Source of the DNA: Lachnospiraceae bacterium JC7
GTDB lineage: Bacteria; Bacillota; Clostridia; Lachnospirales; Lachnospiraceae
Assembly (NCBI GenBank): GCA_000513555.1
Contig: ALYD01000002.1
Coordinates: 1 to 64,000 of the forward strand
Direction: 5' to 3'
DNA: 64,000 bases
The notes under the pieces were generated by a model that searched no databases, was not told where the DNA came from, and saw only the letters and a program-made list of their open reading frames with translations. Below are positions 7,925 to 17,292 of the stretch, in pieces. A program made the translations under genes and the position numbers. The first letter of the stretch is position 1. Every line of letters starts with the position of its first letter.

Positions 7925-9703
7925 TCAGCTTGCTGCGAACTGGCTGTTGTACAGTGTTGAGTAGAATCCGCCACGGGCCAGGAGCTCCTCATGTTTGCCC
8001 TGCTCGATGATGTTACCGTCCTTCAGTACCAGAATGAGATCCGCGTTTCTGATGGTTGAAAGTCGATGGGCAACTATGAAGGAGGTCCTTCCCTCCATCA
8101 TACTGTCAAATGCCTGCTGAATATGGAGCTCGGTTCTGGTATCGATGGATGAAGTCGCTTCATCCAGAATAAGCATCGGCGGAAGCCTGAGCATGAGTCT
8201 CGCTATACAGAGTAGCTGCTTCTGTCCCTGGCTGAGAGAACCTCCGTCCTCTCCGAGAACCGTGTCATAGCCCTGCGGAAGTCTTCTGATGAATCCGTCA
8301 CAGTGAGCCTTCTTTGCTGCCGCAACTATCTCTTCCATGGTGGCATCCGGCTTTCCGTAGGCAATGTTTCTTCTTATGGTTGTGGCCTTCAGCCATGTCT
8401 CCTGAAGCACCATACCGAAGTTGTTTCTGAGACTTTCTCTGGTGACTTCTCTGTTATCATGACCGTCGACCCTGATAGAGCCCTGATCCGGCTCATAGAA
8501 TCTCATGAGGAGATTTATGAGAGTGGACTTTCCGCAGCCTGTAGGACCTACGATGGCAACAGTCTCGCCCGGATTCACATGGATGTTAAGGTCTGTAAGG
8601 AGCTCCCTGTCCTTAACATAAGAGAACCAGAGATGCTCAATGTCTATCTCACCCTTGAGGCTCTCTCCCTCACCAAGGGTGGCTGCATCCGGAGAATCCG
8701 GTACCATGGCCTTTTCGTCGATGACTTCGAAAACTCTCGAAGCCGATGCAATGGCGTTCTGAAGCTCTGTAACAACTCCCGATATTTCATTGAAAGGCTT
8801 GGTATACTGATTTGCATAGCTCAGGAAAGAAACAAGCTCTCCAACAGTGATAAGAGTCTTTATGGCCATGACAGCGCCGCTGACTCCCACCGCAGCATAA
8901 ACTATGTTATTCACACATCTTGTGGCCGGGTTCACCAGTGAAGACACAAATACTGCCTTGAAACTGTAATCCGACAGCTTATCATTGGTCCTCTCAAACT
9001 GCTCCTGAGCCTTCTTTTCGTGCGAAAACGCCTTTACGACCTTGAGATTACCAAGCATTTCCTCTGTGAATGCAGTGATATCTCCTCTGCTTTCCGACTG
9101 GTGACGGAAAAGCTTGTAGGTATTTTTCGCGATCAGATCCGCAACTATAAAGCTTAAAGGTGTCAGCACGATGACCAGCACCGTGATGAACGGCTCTATA
9201 TAAAACATGAATCCCAGTGTTCCGAGGATAGTCAGAACGCCTGTAAAAAGCTGGGTGAATCCCATGAGAAGTCCCTGTGAGAACTGGTCTATATCAGTAA
9301 TGATACGGCTTGTGAGGTCACCCGCAGGATGCTTGTCGAGATAGCTTATGGGAAGCTCCTCCACATGGTTAAATGCCTTGGTACGTATATCCTCAACCAC
9401 CCGGAATGTTACGATGTTGTTGATGTGGTTCATGAGCCACTGTGAAAGAGCCGTCAGTATTATCAGGATACACATGAGCTTCAAAGTGCCCAGGAGGGAT
9501 GTCCAGTCCACCTCTCCGGCTCCCACTATATGATCAACCGCATCACCTGTAAGTATGGGAAGATACAGTGTAAATACCACCGTAACTGCCGCAAGTATCA
9601 CGGAAAGCAGTACCAGATGGAGATATTTCTTTATATAACGGAGGATCCTTACTATAGTGCGGCGATCCGCTGCTGTCATTTTTCTTGGTTTGCCCTTTGC
9701 CAT
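7925..9703 (-). CDS. ABC exporter half-transporter, canonical ATPase subunit (second exporter)
   Basis: 592 residues. The ATG at 9703 is taken as start (AGGAGG seven bases upstream); a GTG one codon earlier is possible. Transmembrane domain about 25-320; ATPase domain with Walker A GPTGCGKST (Lys392), signature LSQGQ, Walker B with Glu515 (LILDEATSS) and AHRLST. The start overlaps the stop of the upstream subunit by one base. Same architecture as the 69-1967 protein but lacking the long interdomain insert. With its degenerate partner it forms the second heterodimeric exporter, co-transcribed with a PAP2 gene. Confidence 0.93.
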   Translation of the reverse strand: MAKGKPRKMTAADRRTIVRILRYIKKYLHLVLLSVILAAVTVVFTLYLPILTGDAVDHIVGAGEVDWTSLLGTLKLMCILIILTALSQWLMNHINNIVTFRVVEDIRTKAFNHVEELPISYLDKHPAGDLTSRIITDIDQFSQGLLMGFTQLFTGVLTILGTLGFMFYIEPFITVLVIVLTPLSFIVADLIAKNTYKLFRHQSESRGDITAFTEEMLGNLKVVKAFSHEKKAQEQFERTNDKLSDYSFKAVFVSSLVNPATRCVNNIVYAAVGVSGAVMAIKTLITVGELVSFLSYANQYTKPFNEISGVVTELQNAIASASRVFEVIDEKAMVPDSPDAATLGEGESLKGEIDIEHLWFSYVKDRELLTDLNIHVNPGETVAIVGPTGCGKSTLINLLMRFYEPDQGSIRVDGHDNREVTRESLRNNFGMVLQETWLKATTIRRNIAYGKPDATMEEIVAAAKKAHCDGFIRRLPQGYDTVLGEDGGSLSQGQKQLLCIARLMLRLPPMLILDEATSSIDTRTELHIQQAFDSMMEGRTSFIVAHRLSTIRNADLILVLKDGNIIEQGKHEELLARGGFYSTLYNSQFAAS

Positions 9704-11550
9704 CACTTTGCCTCCTTTCCTGAATCATGAGAAACCTGTTCAGTCTCTTTTGTCACTTCACCGTCCGTTCCGCCGGCATGAGCGACCGTTTCGTCACCTC
9801 CGACCTCGTCTTTACTAAGCTGGGACAGACAGATCTCCTTATAAACTTCGCAGGAGCTTACGAGCTCATCATGAGTTCCGATCCCTGCCACATTACCGTC
9901 ATCAAGTACGATTATCTTGTCTGAATTACGCACCGTGGATACTCTCTGGGAAATGATGAATACCGTCATATTCTCCGTATCCCTCCGGATAGCCTTTCTA
10001 AGTGCCGCATCCGTTGCGAAATCGAGAGCCGATGAGGAGTCATCAAGTATGAGTATCTCAGGCTTTCTCACTACGGCTCTTGCGATGGCAAGTCTCTGCT
10101 TCTGGCCTCCGGAGAAATTTCTTCCTTCCTGCTCGACAGGAAGCTCCAGACCCTCTCCCTTTTCAGAAACAAAATCATAGGCCTGAGCAGTCTTTAATGC
10201 TGCATATATCTCCTCATCCGTCGCATCTTCCTTGCCCCACTGCATATTTTCCCTGAGAGTTCCTCTGAAAAGTACACTTCGCTGAGGAACCACGCCGATC
10301 TTTTTCCTGAGGTCGGAAAGCTGATAATCCGTTACAGACTTTCCTTCGATCTCCAGAGACCCTTCTGTCACATCGTAAAAACGTGGGATAAGGTTTATCA
10401 ATGTTGTCTTGCCGGCGCCTGTTCCTCCGATGACACCCACAGTCTCTCCCGGCATGACATCAAAGGTCACATCGGAAAGGGCCGGAGCAGAACCTTCAGA
10501 ATATGCAAAGGACACGTTTTTGAATGACACTTCCGGAGCCTGTGCACCGTCCTTCTTTATTTCACCGGCTGCTGCATCAGTCCCCGCCGGACTCTTCTCC
10601 TTTACGCTTGGCTCGATGCTGAATACACTGTCGATCCTGTTCATGCTGGCCATGGCTCTCGTTATCTGTATAACGAGATTTGCAAGCTTGATAAGCTCCA
10701 CAAGGATTTGGGACATATAGTTCACAAGAGCAACCACACCTCCCTGTGTCAATGTTCCCTCATCCACGAAATGAGCTCCGCGGTAAATGAGATAAACAAC
10801 CGCAAGGTTAATGATCACATAGGTCACCGGATTCAGCAGCGCCGAGATACGTCCGACACTGACCTGCATCTCCGTAAGTCTGTCATTTTCCTTTCTGAAC
10901 TGTGCGATCTCAGACTGCTGACGGTTAAATGCACGTACCACCCTGACTCCCAGAAGATTTTCTCTGGTGGTCTTCATTATCTTGTCAAGCTGGGACTGAT
11001 TGTTCCTGTACATAGGCGCTGTAGTAAGGATGATCCCGAACACCACAGCAAAAAGTACAGCTATGGTCACAGCAAATATAAGTCCTGCCTTTAGATTTAT
11101 GGTACATGCCATGATCATGGCACCGAAAACTATAAACGGCGAACGCATGAACAGACGGAGTGCCATGTTCACACCGCTCTCAACGGCATTGATATCCGAA
11201 GTCATTCTGGTTATCAGAGTGCTGGTTCCCAGAATATCTATATCCTTGTATGAAAGAGAATTAATGTGCTTAAAAAGGTCGTTTCTGAGACCCTTCCCTG
11301 TATGTATGGCAACCTTCGCCGCAAAGAACTGTGCTGTAAAGGAGCATGTAAGTCCTATGGCCGCAAGAAGGAGGAGCAAAAGCCCCATTCTGATAACATA
11401 TCCGATGTCGTTATTTCTTATTCCTGAATCGATCATGCTGGAAATGACCATGGGGACCAAAAGATCAAAGCAGGCCTCAAGACACTTGAACAGCGGCGCA
11501 AGGACAGCTTTTACCTTGTAATCTTTTATGTAACTCAATAATCGCTTCAT
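9703..11550 (-). CDS. ABC exporter half-transporter, degenerate-site subunit (second exporter)
   Basis: 615 residues; ATG at 11550 with GGAGG six bases upstream (a TTG one codon earlier is less likely). Transmembrane domain about 15-300, then a linker of about 40 residues rich in Ala/Gly/Lys (310-350) and the ATPase domain. Walker A GGTGAGKTT is intact (Lys381), the signature is NFSGGQ, but Walker B ends in Asp504 (LILDDSSSALD) instead of the catalytic Glu, marking the non-hydrolysing site. The last 30 residues are an acidic, Gly/Thr-rich tail that may be disordered. First gene of the operon with the canonical subunit and PAP2. Confidence 0.93.
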   Translation of the reverse strand: MKRLLSYIKDYKVKAVLAPLFKCLEACFDLLVPMVISSMIDSGIRNNDIGYVIRMGLLLLLLAAIGLTCSFTAQFFAAKVAIHTGKGLRNDLFKHINSLSYKDIDILGTSTLITRMTSDINAVESGVNMALRLFMRSPFIVFGAMIMACTINLKAGLIFAVTIAVLFAVVFGIILTTAPMYRNNQSQLDKIMKTTRENLLGVRVVRAFNRQQSEIAQFRKENDRLTEMQVSVGRISALLNPVTYVIINLAVVYLIYRGAHFVDEGTLTQGGVVALVNYMSQILVELIKLANLVIQITRAMASMNRIDSVFSIEPSVKEKSPAGTDAAAGEIKKDGAQAPEVSFKNVSFAYSEGSAPALSDVTFDVMPGETVGVIGGTGAGKTTLINLIPRFYDVTEGSLEIEGKSVTDYQLSDLRKKIGVVPQRSVLFRGTLRENMQWGKEDATDEEIYAALKTAQAYDFVSEKGEGLELPVEQEGRNFSGGQKQRLAIARAVVRKPEILILDDSSSALDFATDAALRKAIRRDTENMTVFIISQRVSTVRNSDKIIVLDDGNVAGIGTHDELVSSCEVYKEICLSQLSKDEVGGDETVAHAGGTDGEVTKETEQVSHDSGKEAK

Positions 11551-11566
11551 CAATTACCTCCGGATA

Positions 11567-11609
11567 AAATTTTAAAGGCCTGTTGCAGCAAAGCACTCAC
11601 AACAGACCT
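11567..11609 (-). terminator. Terminator of the zapA-to-PBP operon
   Basis: The stem AGGCCTGTTG with CAACAGACCT (one mismatch) is followed on the minus strand by TT, AAAA and TTTT. It lies 46 bases after the PBP stop and before the start of the second exporter operon. Confidence 0.65.
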
Positions 11610-11654
11610 CTATTATACTACATATATTTCATTGTCAAGTTGCCAATGCAACGA

Positions 11655-13151
11655 TCAGTTTTTCTCCGTAAGCCAGTAATCAAAGACCTTTCTGGCTATG
11701 GGAACCGCTGTCCTTCCTCCGGTCTCTCCCTCCTCGACCACAACACATACTGCGATCTCGGGATCATCGTATGGAGCAAAACCTGTGAACCACGCATTGG
11801 TAATGGTCTCTCCGTTTTTACTGACCTCCGCAGAACCGGTCTTTCCTGCAGCCGCGTATCCGGCATCTCTCAGTTTCGATGCGGTTCCGTCTGAAACAAC
11901 AGATCTCATGAAGGAAGCGAGAACCGATGCCTCATTCTCTGTCATCAGCTGTCTTGTCTCCGAATCTTCAAAGACCTTTATTATCTTTCCGTCAGAGGAC
12001 TGAACCTGCTTCAGAAGCTTCGGTTCCGCCAGAACGCCCCTGTTTGCAATGGCGGATGCCAGAATCACCTCATGAAGCGGACTCATCATGGTCTCACCCT
12101 GTCCTATGGCCGTCTGCATCATGGTCCATGTACCCGAATCCTCAGTAACGTTGAAACGGCTCTTGCTGGATGCTATGGCTATAGGCAGCTCCTGATTGAA
12201 CAAAAGCTGTTCAGCGGTTTCTGCAAGCTTCGTCCTGTTCACCATGGTCCCTATCTTCGCAAATGCAGAATTGCAGGAATAGGCGAAAGCAGTGTGAAGA
12301 TCCTCTGCTCCGTGTACCTCTCCGCTGTAGCAGTGCACCACATAGTCGGAATTTGAGACATCACGATACTCCCCGTCGCAGTTAAAAGTAAAATTCTGAT
12401 AGTCATTCGGATGCTCTCGCATGTATTCAAGCGCCATTACGATCTTAAATGTGGAGCCCGGAGCATAAAGTCCCTGCGTACACCTGTTTAGAAGCGGTGC
12501 GCCGGCACTCTCATCGTTGACTATGCTGTCCCAGTCCTCAACTATGGTGTTCGGATCGAAGCTTGGCTTCGAAGCCATGGCGAGAACCTCTCCGGTCTTC
12601 GGATCTACGGCGATGACTGCACCGTTGTGATCCTCCAGTGCCTCATAGGCTATCTTCTGGAGCTCCGAATCCAGAGTGGTGATGACATTGTCACCCTGAC
12701 TCTTGGTCTCGGTGATCTCATTGACCACCTGAATCACAGGATTTGAGTTTGACTCCATGAGATAAAAGTTGGCAAGCGATTCTATACCGGTCTTTCCCTT
12801 TGTGGAGTAGCCCACAGCCTGTGCAAATGTCTTTCCATAGGGGTACTCTCTTGTCTCTGTGTAAGCCCCTTCCGGATTTTCTGTTCCGTCGGAATTTTTT
12901 CTGGTGTCGCTCACTATGGTCCTCGCCAGTACCTGCCCGTCTGAGGAAATGATGGCGCCTCTTACGAAGCGCTCGTTAAAGACCTCCATCCTCGGATTGT
13001 AGGCATTACCCATAAGGTCATCGGACCCCCATCCAATGAAATAGACCATATATCCTATCATTCCAAAAAACAGAAATGAAAAGAAGTAAATGACCCTTAT
13101 TATGTTTCTGTTTGTTTTTCTGATTCCGGATCTCGATTTTTTGTTCTTCAT
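11655..13151 (-). CDS. pbpA: Class B penicillin-binding protein (transpeptidase)
   Basis: 498 residues: short basic N-terminus, one signal-anchor helix (about 20-42), a small dimerisation region (about 50-150) and the transpeptidase domain. All three active-site motifs are present: Ser233-TFK236, Ser292-C-N294 and Lys437-TG439. Class B PBPs crosslink peptidoglycan and work with a SEDS glycosyltransferase, which is encoded directly upstream (27 bases between genes). Shorter than typical FtsI/PBP2 (about 600-700), matching the PbpA-type proteins that pair with an FtsW/RodA gene in Clostridia and Actinobacteria. Last gene of the zapA operon; ribosome site AGGTG before the ATG. Confidence 0.9.
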   Translation of the reverse strand: MKNKKSRSGIRKTNRNIIRVIYFFSFLFFGMIGYMVYFIGWGSDDLMGNAYNPRMEVFNERFVRGAIISSDGQVLARTIVSDTRKNSDGTENPEGAYTETREYPYGKTFAQAVGYSTKGKTGIESLANFYLMESNSNPVIQVVNEITETKSQGDNVITTLDSELQKIAYEALEDHNGAVIAVDPKTGEVLAMASKPSFDPNTIVEDWDSIVNDESAGAPLLNRCTQGLYAPGSTFKIVMALEYMREHPNDYQNFTFNCDGEYRDVSNSDYVVHCYSGEVHGAEDLHTAFAYSCNSAFAKIGTMVNRTKLAETAEQLLFNQELPIAIASSKSRFNVTEDSGTWTMMQTAIGQGETMMSPLHEVILASAIANRGVLAEPKLLKQVQSSDGKIIKVFEDSETRQLMTENEASVLASFMRSVVSDGTASKLRDAGYAAAGKTGSAEVSKNGETITNAWFTGFAPYDDPEIAVCVVVEEGETGGRTAVPIARKVFDYWLTEKN

Positions 13152-13178
13152 TAAAATAGCACCTGTTTAAATTCGATA

Positions 13179-14765
13179 TCAGAGTCCCAGATCCTCTGCC
13201 CTTATCCTTTCGTTCCTATAGCTGCCTGAAGCACCTTTTCCTCTCATGTTTCCAGGTTCATCATAGTCTTCATAATCAGCATCGTCATAGTCAGCATCGT
13301 AATCAGCGTCATGATCCGGCTCATCATAGTCAGCATCGTCGAATCCATAGTCTTCATAGCCGGCACCGTCATATCCGTCTTCAGCATAACCGGACTCAAT
13401 GTACTCAGGCCCGTCATATGCCCCGCCGGAAACATTGTCATAAGCAGCCCTCTCGTCGGCCTCGTCTTCATTGCCCTGAATGATATATAGAGCCTGAATT
13501 ATGGCAAAAACGATAAAAGCCGAAACCAGGGATGAACCGCCGTAGCTCACAAAAGGCAGCGTAACGCCCGTTGAAGGTATGAACTTTATGGCACCGCCGA
13601 TGGTCAGGAATACCTGAACTATATACTCTATGGCGAGCCCAACGGAAACATACTTATAAAAGGAATCCTCCATATATGTGCCTATCACCATCATTTGCAT
13701 GAAGCAGCCGAGACACACAAGGGTGATGCAGATGGCGGTCACAGCACCCATCTCCTCCGAAATGGCCGAAATGATGAAATCCTTCTCAACTATAGGGATC
13801 TTGTTGGGGAGACCCTGATAGAGACCAAGTCCCGCAAATCCTCCGGTTCCTATGGCAAACAGGGACTGGGTTATCTGATAACCCTTGTTGTCGATATCCG
13901 CCCAGGGATCGATCCAGGCAAAGACTCTGGTCCTTACATGACTGAAGGAAAAATATGAAAAGACCGCGGCGAGGCACATCCCTATATTCCCCAGCATCAG
14001 ATAAAACACTCTGTTGGTGGCGATAAAAAGAACCACCAGATAAGCCACGAAGAATATAAGTGCCGATCCGAGATCCTTACACATTACCAGGATCAGCATG
14101 TGCGCTCCCGCCACAAGTGATGTGATGACGATGTCTCTGAAGCTTTCAGCCTGACTGAGCATACCTGCAGTTGCGAGAACGAAGGTGATCTTGACCACCT
14201 CCGACGCCTGAAAGGTGAAGCCTCCTATGGAAATAGACATTTTTGCACCGTAGCTCGTGGCACCGATGACGAAAACTATGCCCTGCATAAGGATTCCAAA
14301 GGCTGCAAAGTGGTACCGCCACCTCTTGAGATCCCATACCTTGTCTATGATGTATGGAATGACCAGTGTCACGGCGGCAGCTCCTATGACTATGACAAAC
14401 TGCTTGATGGCCTTTCCCATATCCAGTCTCTCAAGGGTTATGAGTCCGTAGGCCAGAAGGAAAACCGTATTGTTCAGCAGCAGCCTGTTGATGTTTCGAT
14501 ACAGGCGAACTGAAAAATATGTGTAAAGAATAAAAAATATGAGCTGTAAAACATAAAAGATAAGGGCTGAAACCTCCCCTGTCTTTAAGAATACAGTAAG
14601 ATTCATCAGAAAATGCACCAACAGGATGATGCGAAGCTGCCAGTCACACAGCGGATTCGCATCATCCTGATCGGGTATGGATAAAAATCTGAAATTACAA
14701 TAGGTATACAGAGCTATCAGAAGCAGCTGAATGTACTTCGTAGCTGTTATGTACAAATTAATCAT
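13179..14765 (-). CDS. SEDS-family peptidoglycan glycosyltransferase (FtsW/RodA type) with acidic tail
   Basis: 528 residues from the ATG at 14765 (GGAG nine bases upstream, one base after the preceding stop); the frame extends upstream but overlaps the previous gene. Ten or more membrane segments and SEDS hallmarks: WIDPWAD...GYQITQS, AIGTGG, SEEMGA, and TGVTLPFVSYGGSS near the end of the membrane domain. It polymerises lipid II glycan strands with the class B PBP encoded downstream. The N-terminal 100 residues add extra membrane helices relative to E. coli RodA. The last roughly 85 residues are an unusual Asp/Tyr/Gly/Glu-rich low-complexity tail (DGYDGAGYEDYG, DADYDADYDDADYEDYDE) ending in a short basic stretch. 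Confidence 0.9.
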   Translation of the reverse strand: MINLYITATKYIQLLLIALYTYCNFRFLSIPDQDDANPLCDWQLRIILLVHFLMNLTVFLKTGEVSALIFYVLQLIFFILYTYFSVRLYRNINRLLLNNTVFLLAYGLITLERLDMGKAIKQFVIVIGAAAVTLVIPYIIDKVWDLKRWRYHFAAFGILMQGIVFVIGATSYGAKMSISIGGFTFQASEVVKITFVLATAGMLSQAESFRDIVITSLVAGAHMLILVMCKDLGSALIFFVAYLVVLFIATNRVFYLMLGNIGMCLAAVFSYFSFSHVRTRVFAWIDPWADIDNKGYQITQSLFAIGTGGFAGLGLYQGLPNKIPIVEKDFIISAISEEMGAVTAICITLVCLGCFMQMMVIGTYMEDSFYKYVSVGLAIEYIVQVFLTIGGAIKFIPSTGVTLPFVSYGGSSLVSAFIVFAIIQALYIIQGNEDEADERAAYDNVSGGAYDGPEYIESGYAEDGYDGAGYEDYGFDDADYDEPDHDADYDADYDDADYEDYDEPGNMRGKGASGSYRNERIRAEDLGL

Positions 14766-14766
14766 A

Positions 14767-15918
14767 TTACTCAACTCCGTGACGGAAGTGGCCCCTCGTG
14801 ATGTCCTTTGGTATGGCACCTGCAAGTATTTTCCGAACCTCCGCCCCTGTCTCCACGGAAAAATCATAGCGGAGACACTCAGGCTCAAGGGAACGTACGT
14901 CCTCCGGAAGATCATAAAGCACCAGAGGCTCAGCATTGAATATCTGATTATAGCAATACTTGCAATAACACCTTACGGGCATGTCCTTCTGCATGCGGTC
15001 CCGGAGAACCATAAAACGGTTCTTGTGGTCGCAGCCCGCGGAAGTCTTCCTGATACAGTTGGCAGTGACCATCATGGGCAGATGTCCGTACACGAGCATT
15101 TCATACGGCATCTCAGAAAGCTCCCTATCGGGAAGCGTCTTCACCGCTCTCCTGAGATTCAGGCACTCCTTGTAGTTAAGCTCGATGGGATAAGTAAGTT
15201 CCTCAGCCCCAAGCTCCCGAAGCATGGACACAGCCTCGGTGTTATAGCCGTAACAAGTATAATCGAATATCTTCCTTATGTGGTTTAAACCTTTATTACC
15301 AGTTTCTGAAGTCTCAAGGTCAGAAACCATCATTGCTTCATCAAAAGTACGGATAAGCAGCATATCAGGAGCGGAACCAAGCTTTATGAGTCCCCTGAGA
15401 AGTGACAGTGAGCCGGGGCCCGGATCCGTATCTCTCTCGATACGTCTGAGTCTCAGTCCCGCCTCTTTTCCTGCTTCATGGATCTCATTTATGATCTTTG
15501 CCAATGCTTCTGCTTCCTGCTCACCGGCTTTGCCTTTACCTGCATTACCGCCGGCATCTACACCCGGAATTCCGAAACATGCCTCATCAATGTAGATACG
15601 GGAAACTGACTTCTCTCCGAGAACAGTCCTTAACTGATCCTCCGTCTCAACAGATACTGAAACAGGCATGTTCCAGTCCGAAGCGGAAAGACCTGACTCG
15701 GAAGAAAAGCTCTTGACCTTCTTTACATATCTGTCTTTCTGACCGGCAGATGATCTTTCTCCGGTCTGGCCCGCATTCGGTCTCCTTCTCTTTGGCCCGC
15801 TTTCGTTCTGAATTCTATCAGCCTTCTGCCTAATCTCCTGTGGCGCCTTTCTGCCTGCGGAACTTTTTCTGCCGGAAACACTTTTATTCTTTTTAGACAG
15901 CTTGTCTCTTTGACTCAC
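14767..15918 (-). CDS. U32-associated protein (C-terminal companion of the adjacent U32 protein)
   Basis: 383 residues, starting with GTG at 15918 (GAGGAG seven bases upstream, inside the previous gene; 26-base overlap, different frame). The first about 70 residues are strongly basic and Ser/Arg/Gly rich, probably disordered. The rest resembles the second half of long U32 proteins: phrases such as TYPIELNYKECLNLRR and PYEMLVYGHLPMMVTANC, and a cysteine set (NCIRKTSAGC, RCYCKYCYNQIFN) suited to binding a metal or Fe-S cluster. In U32 members such as RlhA and UbiU/UbiV, similar cysteines hold a 4Fe-4S cluster; that is family knowledge and not shown here. The strict coupling suggests it works with the adjacent U32 protein, probably on RNA or another substrate and not as a protease. 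Confidence 0.65.
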   Translation of the reverse strand: MSQRDKLSKKNKSVSGRKSSAGRKAPQEIRQKADRIQNESGPKRRRPNAGQTGERSSAGQKDRYVKKVKSFSSESGLSASDWNMPVSVSVETEDQLRTVLGEKSVSRIYIDEACFGIPGVDAGGNAGKGKAGEQEAEALAKIINEIHEAGKEAGLRLRRIERDTDPGPGSLSLLRGLIKLGSAPDMLLIRTFDEAMMVSDLETSETGNKGLNHIRKIFDYTCYGYNTEAVSMLRELGAEELTYPIELNYKECLNLRRAVKTLPDRELSEMPYEMLVYGHLPMMVTANCIRKTSAGCDHKNRFMVLRDRMQKDMPVRCYCKYCYNQIFNAEPLVLYDLPEDVRSLEPECLRYDFSVETGAEVRKILAGAIPKDITRGHFRHGVE

Positions 15919-17275
15919 TTAAAATCTCCTCTTCATACATATCGAGAGCTTCACGTCTCAGCTGGTTAAGCTTTCCTACAGGATAGAAAACATCCCCCTC
16001 CAGAGAGACATTGACAGACTCAAAAGTAAATACTGTTCCGCCTGTCTTTCGAAGCCTGGTCTCAATGCTTTCCGCGTCCATAGGATGGCTTTCCGCAGAG
16101 GATGCCACATCCTCCGATACCACTGTGACCATCCTTCCCTTTGAATCACTCAGAGTCAGCACCACCGGTGCACCCACAGTGAGCTTTATATCCGCATCCA
16201 GCTTCAGTGTCCTGTTCCTGTCTATGTAACTGCTGTTTATATGATCAAGCACAGACTTCTCCACCTCACGGAACTTCTTTTCCTCTATGGCTATCATGTC
16301 TGCACCGTTATGCTTCTTCAGATAGCTTGTGACTCCGCCTCTGTCGAAGACCTCTCTCAGTATCTTCACATCGTCAGGATCCACACTGTAGCTTTCGAGC
16401 TCTCCGTCCAGATACTTCATGGCGAGGTCGAGGTACTTTCTGTAAACACTGACCACTCCCGCCGTATATATAGGTGACTTCATACGTCCTTCTATCTTGA
16501 AGCTGTAGGCTCCCGCCTGAATGAGCTCAGGAAGGAGGTCTATGGTCTGCATATCCTTCATGCTGAGGAGATATCCCTTTTTATGGAACTCTTCTCCGGC
16601 ACCTTCTCCGGCACGTGTCCCGGTAGCCGTCTCTCCATGACTGATGGCTTCATAACAAAGCCTGCAGGTTCCGGCGCAGCGGCCTCTGTTTCCCGATCTT
16701 CCTCCGAGAAGTGAGGACATAAAGCAGGCGCCTGAATAGCTATAGCACATGGCACCGTGACAGAATACTTCAAGCTCCATACCGGTCTCATCATGGATGC
16801 GCTTTATCTCGGAAAGACTCAGCTCTCTGCTGCACACGGCTCTCGTCATACCGAACTTCTGTGCCATACGGGCTCCGTTCACACCGGAGATGGTCTCCTG
16901 TGTGCTGGCGTGGACCTCTAGATCCGGGAACCATTCTCTTATCTTCTTTACCGCCCCGAGATCCTGCATTATGAGTCCGTCAACTCCCGCCTCATAATAT
17001 GGTTTTATGTACGAAAAAAGCTCTTTAAGTTCCCAATCCTTAAAGAGTATATTTACCGTCATATAAAGTTTTACCGAGAAGAGATGACAGTAACGGATGG
17101 CCTCCATCACCATATCTTCCTCCTCGGCTTTTGCTGAATCTGCGTATGCACGTGCACCGAATTTCCGACCGCCCATATATATGGCATCGGCACCGGCATT
17201 GACTGCCGCTACGACGGATCTAAAGGAGCCTGCCGGTGCAAGCAGCTCCACACGTCTGTCTCGTTTTAATTTCAT
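15893..17275 (-). CDS. Peptidase U32 family protein
   Basis: 460 residues. The N-terminus ELLAPAGSFRSVVAAVNAGADAIYMGG and the signature FCHGAMCYSYSGACFMSSLLGGRSGNRG (quoted here in part: ECFCHGAMCY-type block, then GACFMSS, at about 170-200) with CAGTCR place it firmly in U32. The barrel occupies about 8-300 and a smaller C-terminal domain follows. Homologues in bacteria include RlhA (23S rRNA hydroxylation) and YrrO-like proteins. Cysteines in CSRE, HGAMC, GAC and CAGTC are candidates for an Fe-S cluster. Second gene of the zapA operon, 17 bases after zapA, and overlapping the next gene. Confidence 0.9.
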   Translation of the reverse strand: MKLKRDRRVELLAPAGSFRSVVAAVNAGADAIYMGGRKFGARAYADSAKAEEEDMVMEAIRYCHLFSVKLYMTVNILFKDWELKELFSYIKPYYEAGVDGLIMQDLGAVKKIREWFPDLEVHASTQETISGVNGARMAQKFGMTRAVCSRELSLSEIKRIHDETGMELEVFCHGAMCYSYSGACFMSSLLGGRSGNRGRCAGTCRLCYEAISHGETATGTRAGEGAGEEFHKKGYLLSMKDMQTIDLLPELIQAGAYSFKIEGRMKSPIYTAGVVSVYRKYLDLAMKYLDGELESYSVDPDDVKILREVFDRGGVTSYLKKHNGADMIAIEEKKFREVEKSVLDHINSSYIDRNRTLKLDADIKLTVGAPVVLTLSDSKGRMVTVVSEDVASSAESHPMDAESIETRLRKTGGTVFTFESVNVSLEGDVFYPVGKLNQLRREALDMYEEEILSESKRQAV

Positions 17276-17292
17276 ATCTTTATATTTCTATG

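Noticed and set aside
13244-13471. 75-codon Met/Thr-rich frame within the SEDS gene
   Set aside because: Frame-shifted reading of the Asp/Tyr repeat DNA; no independent start site.
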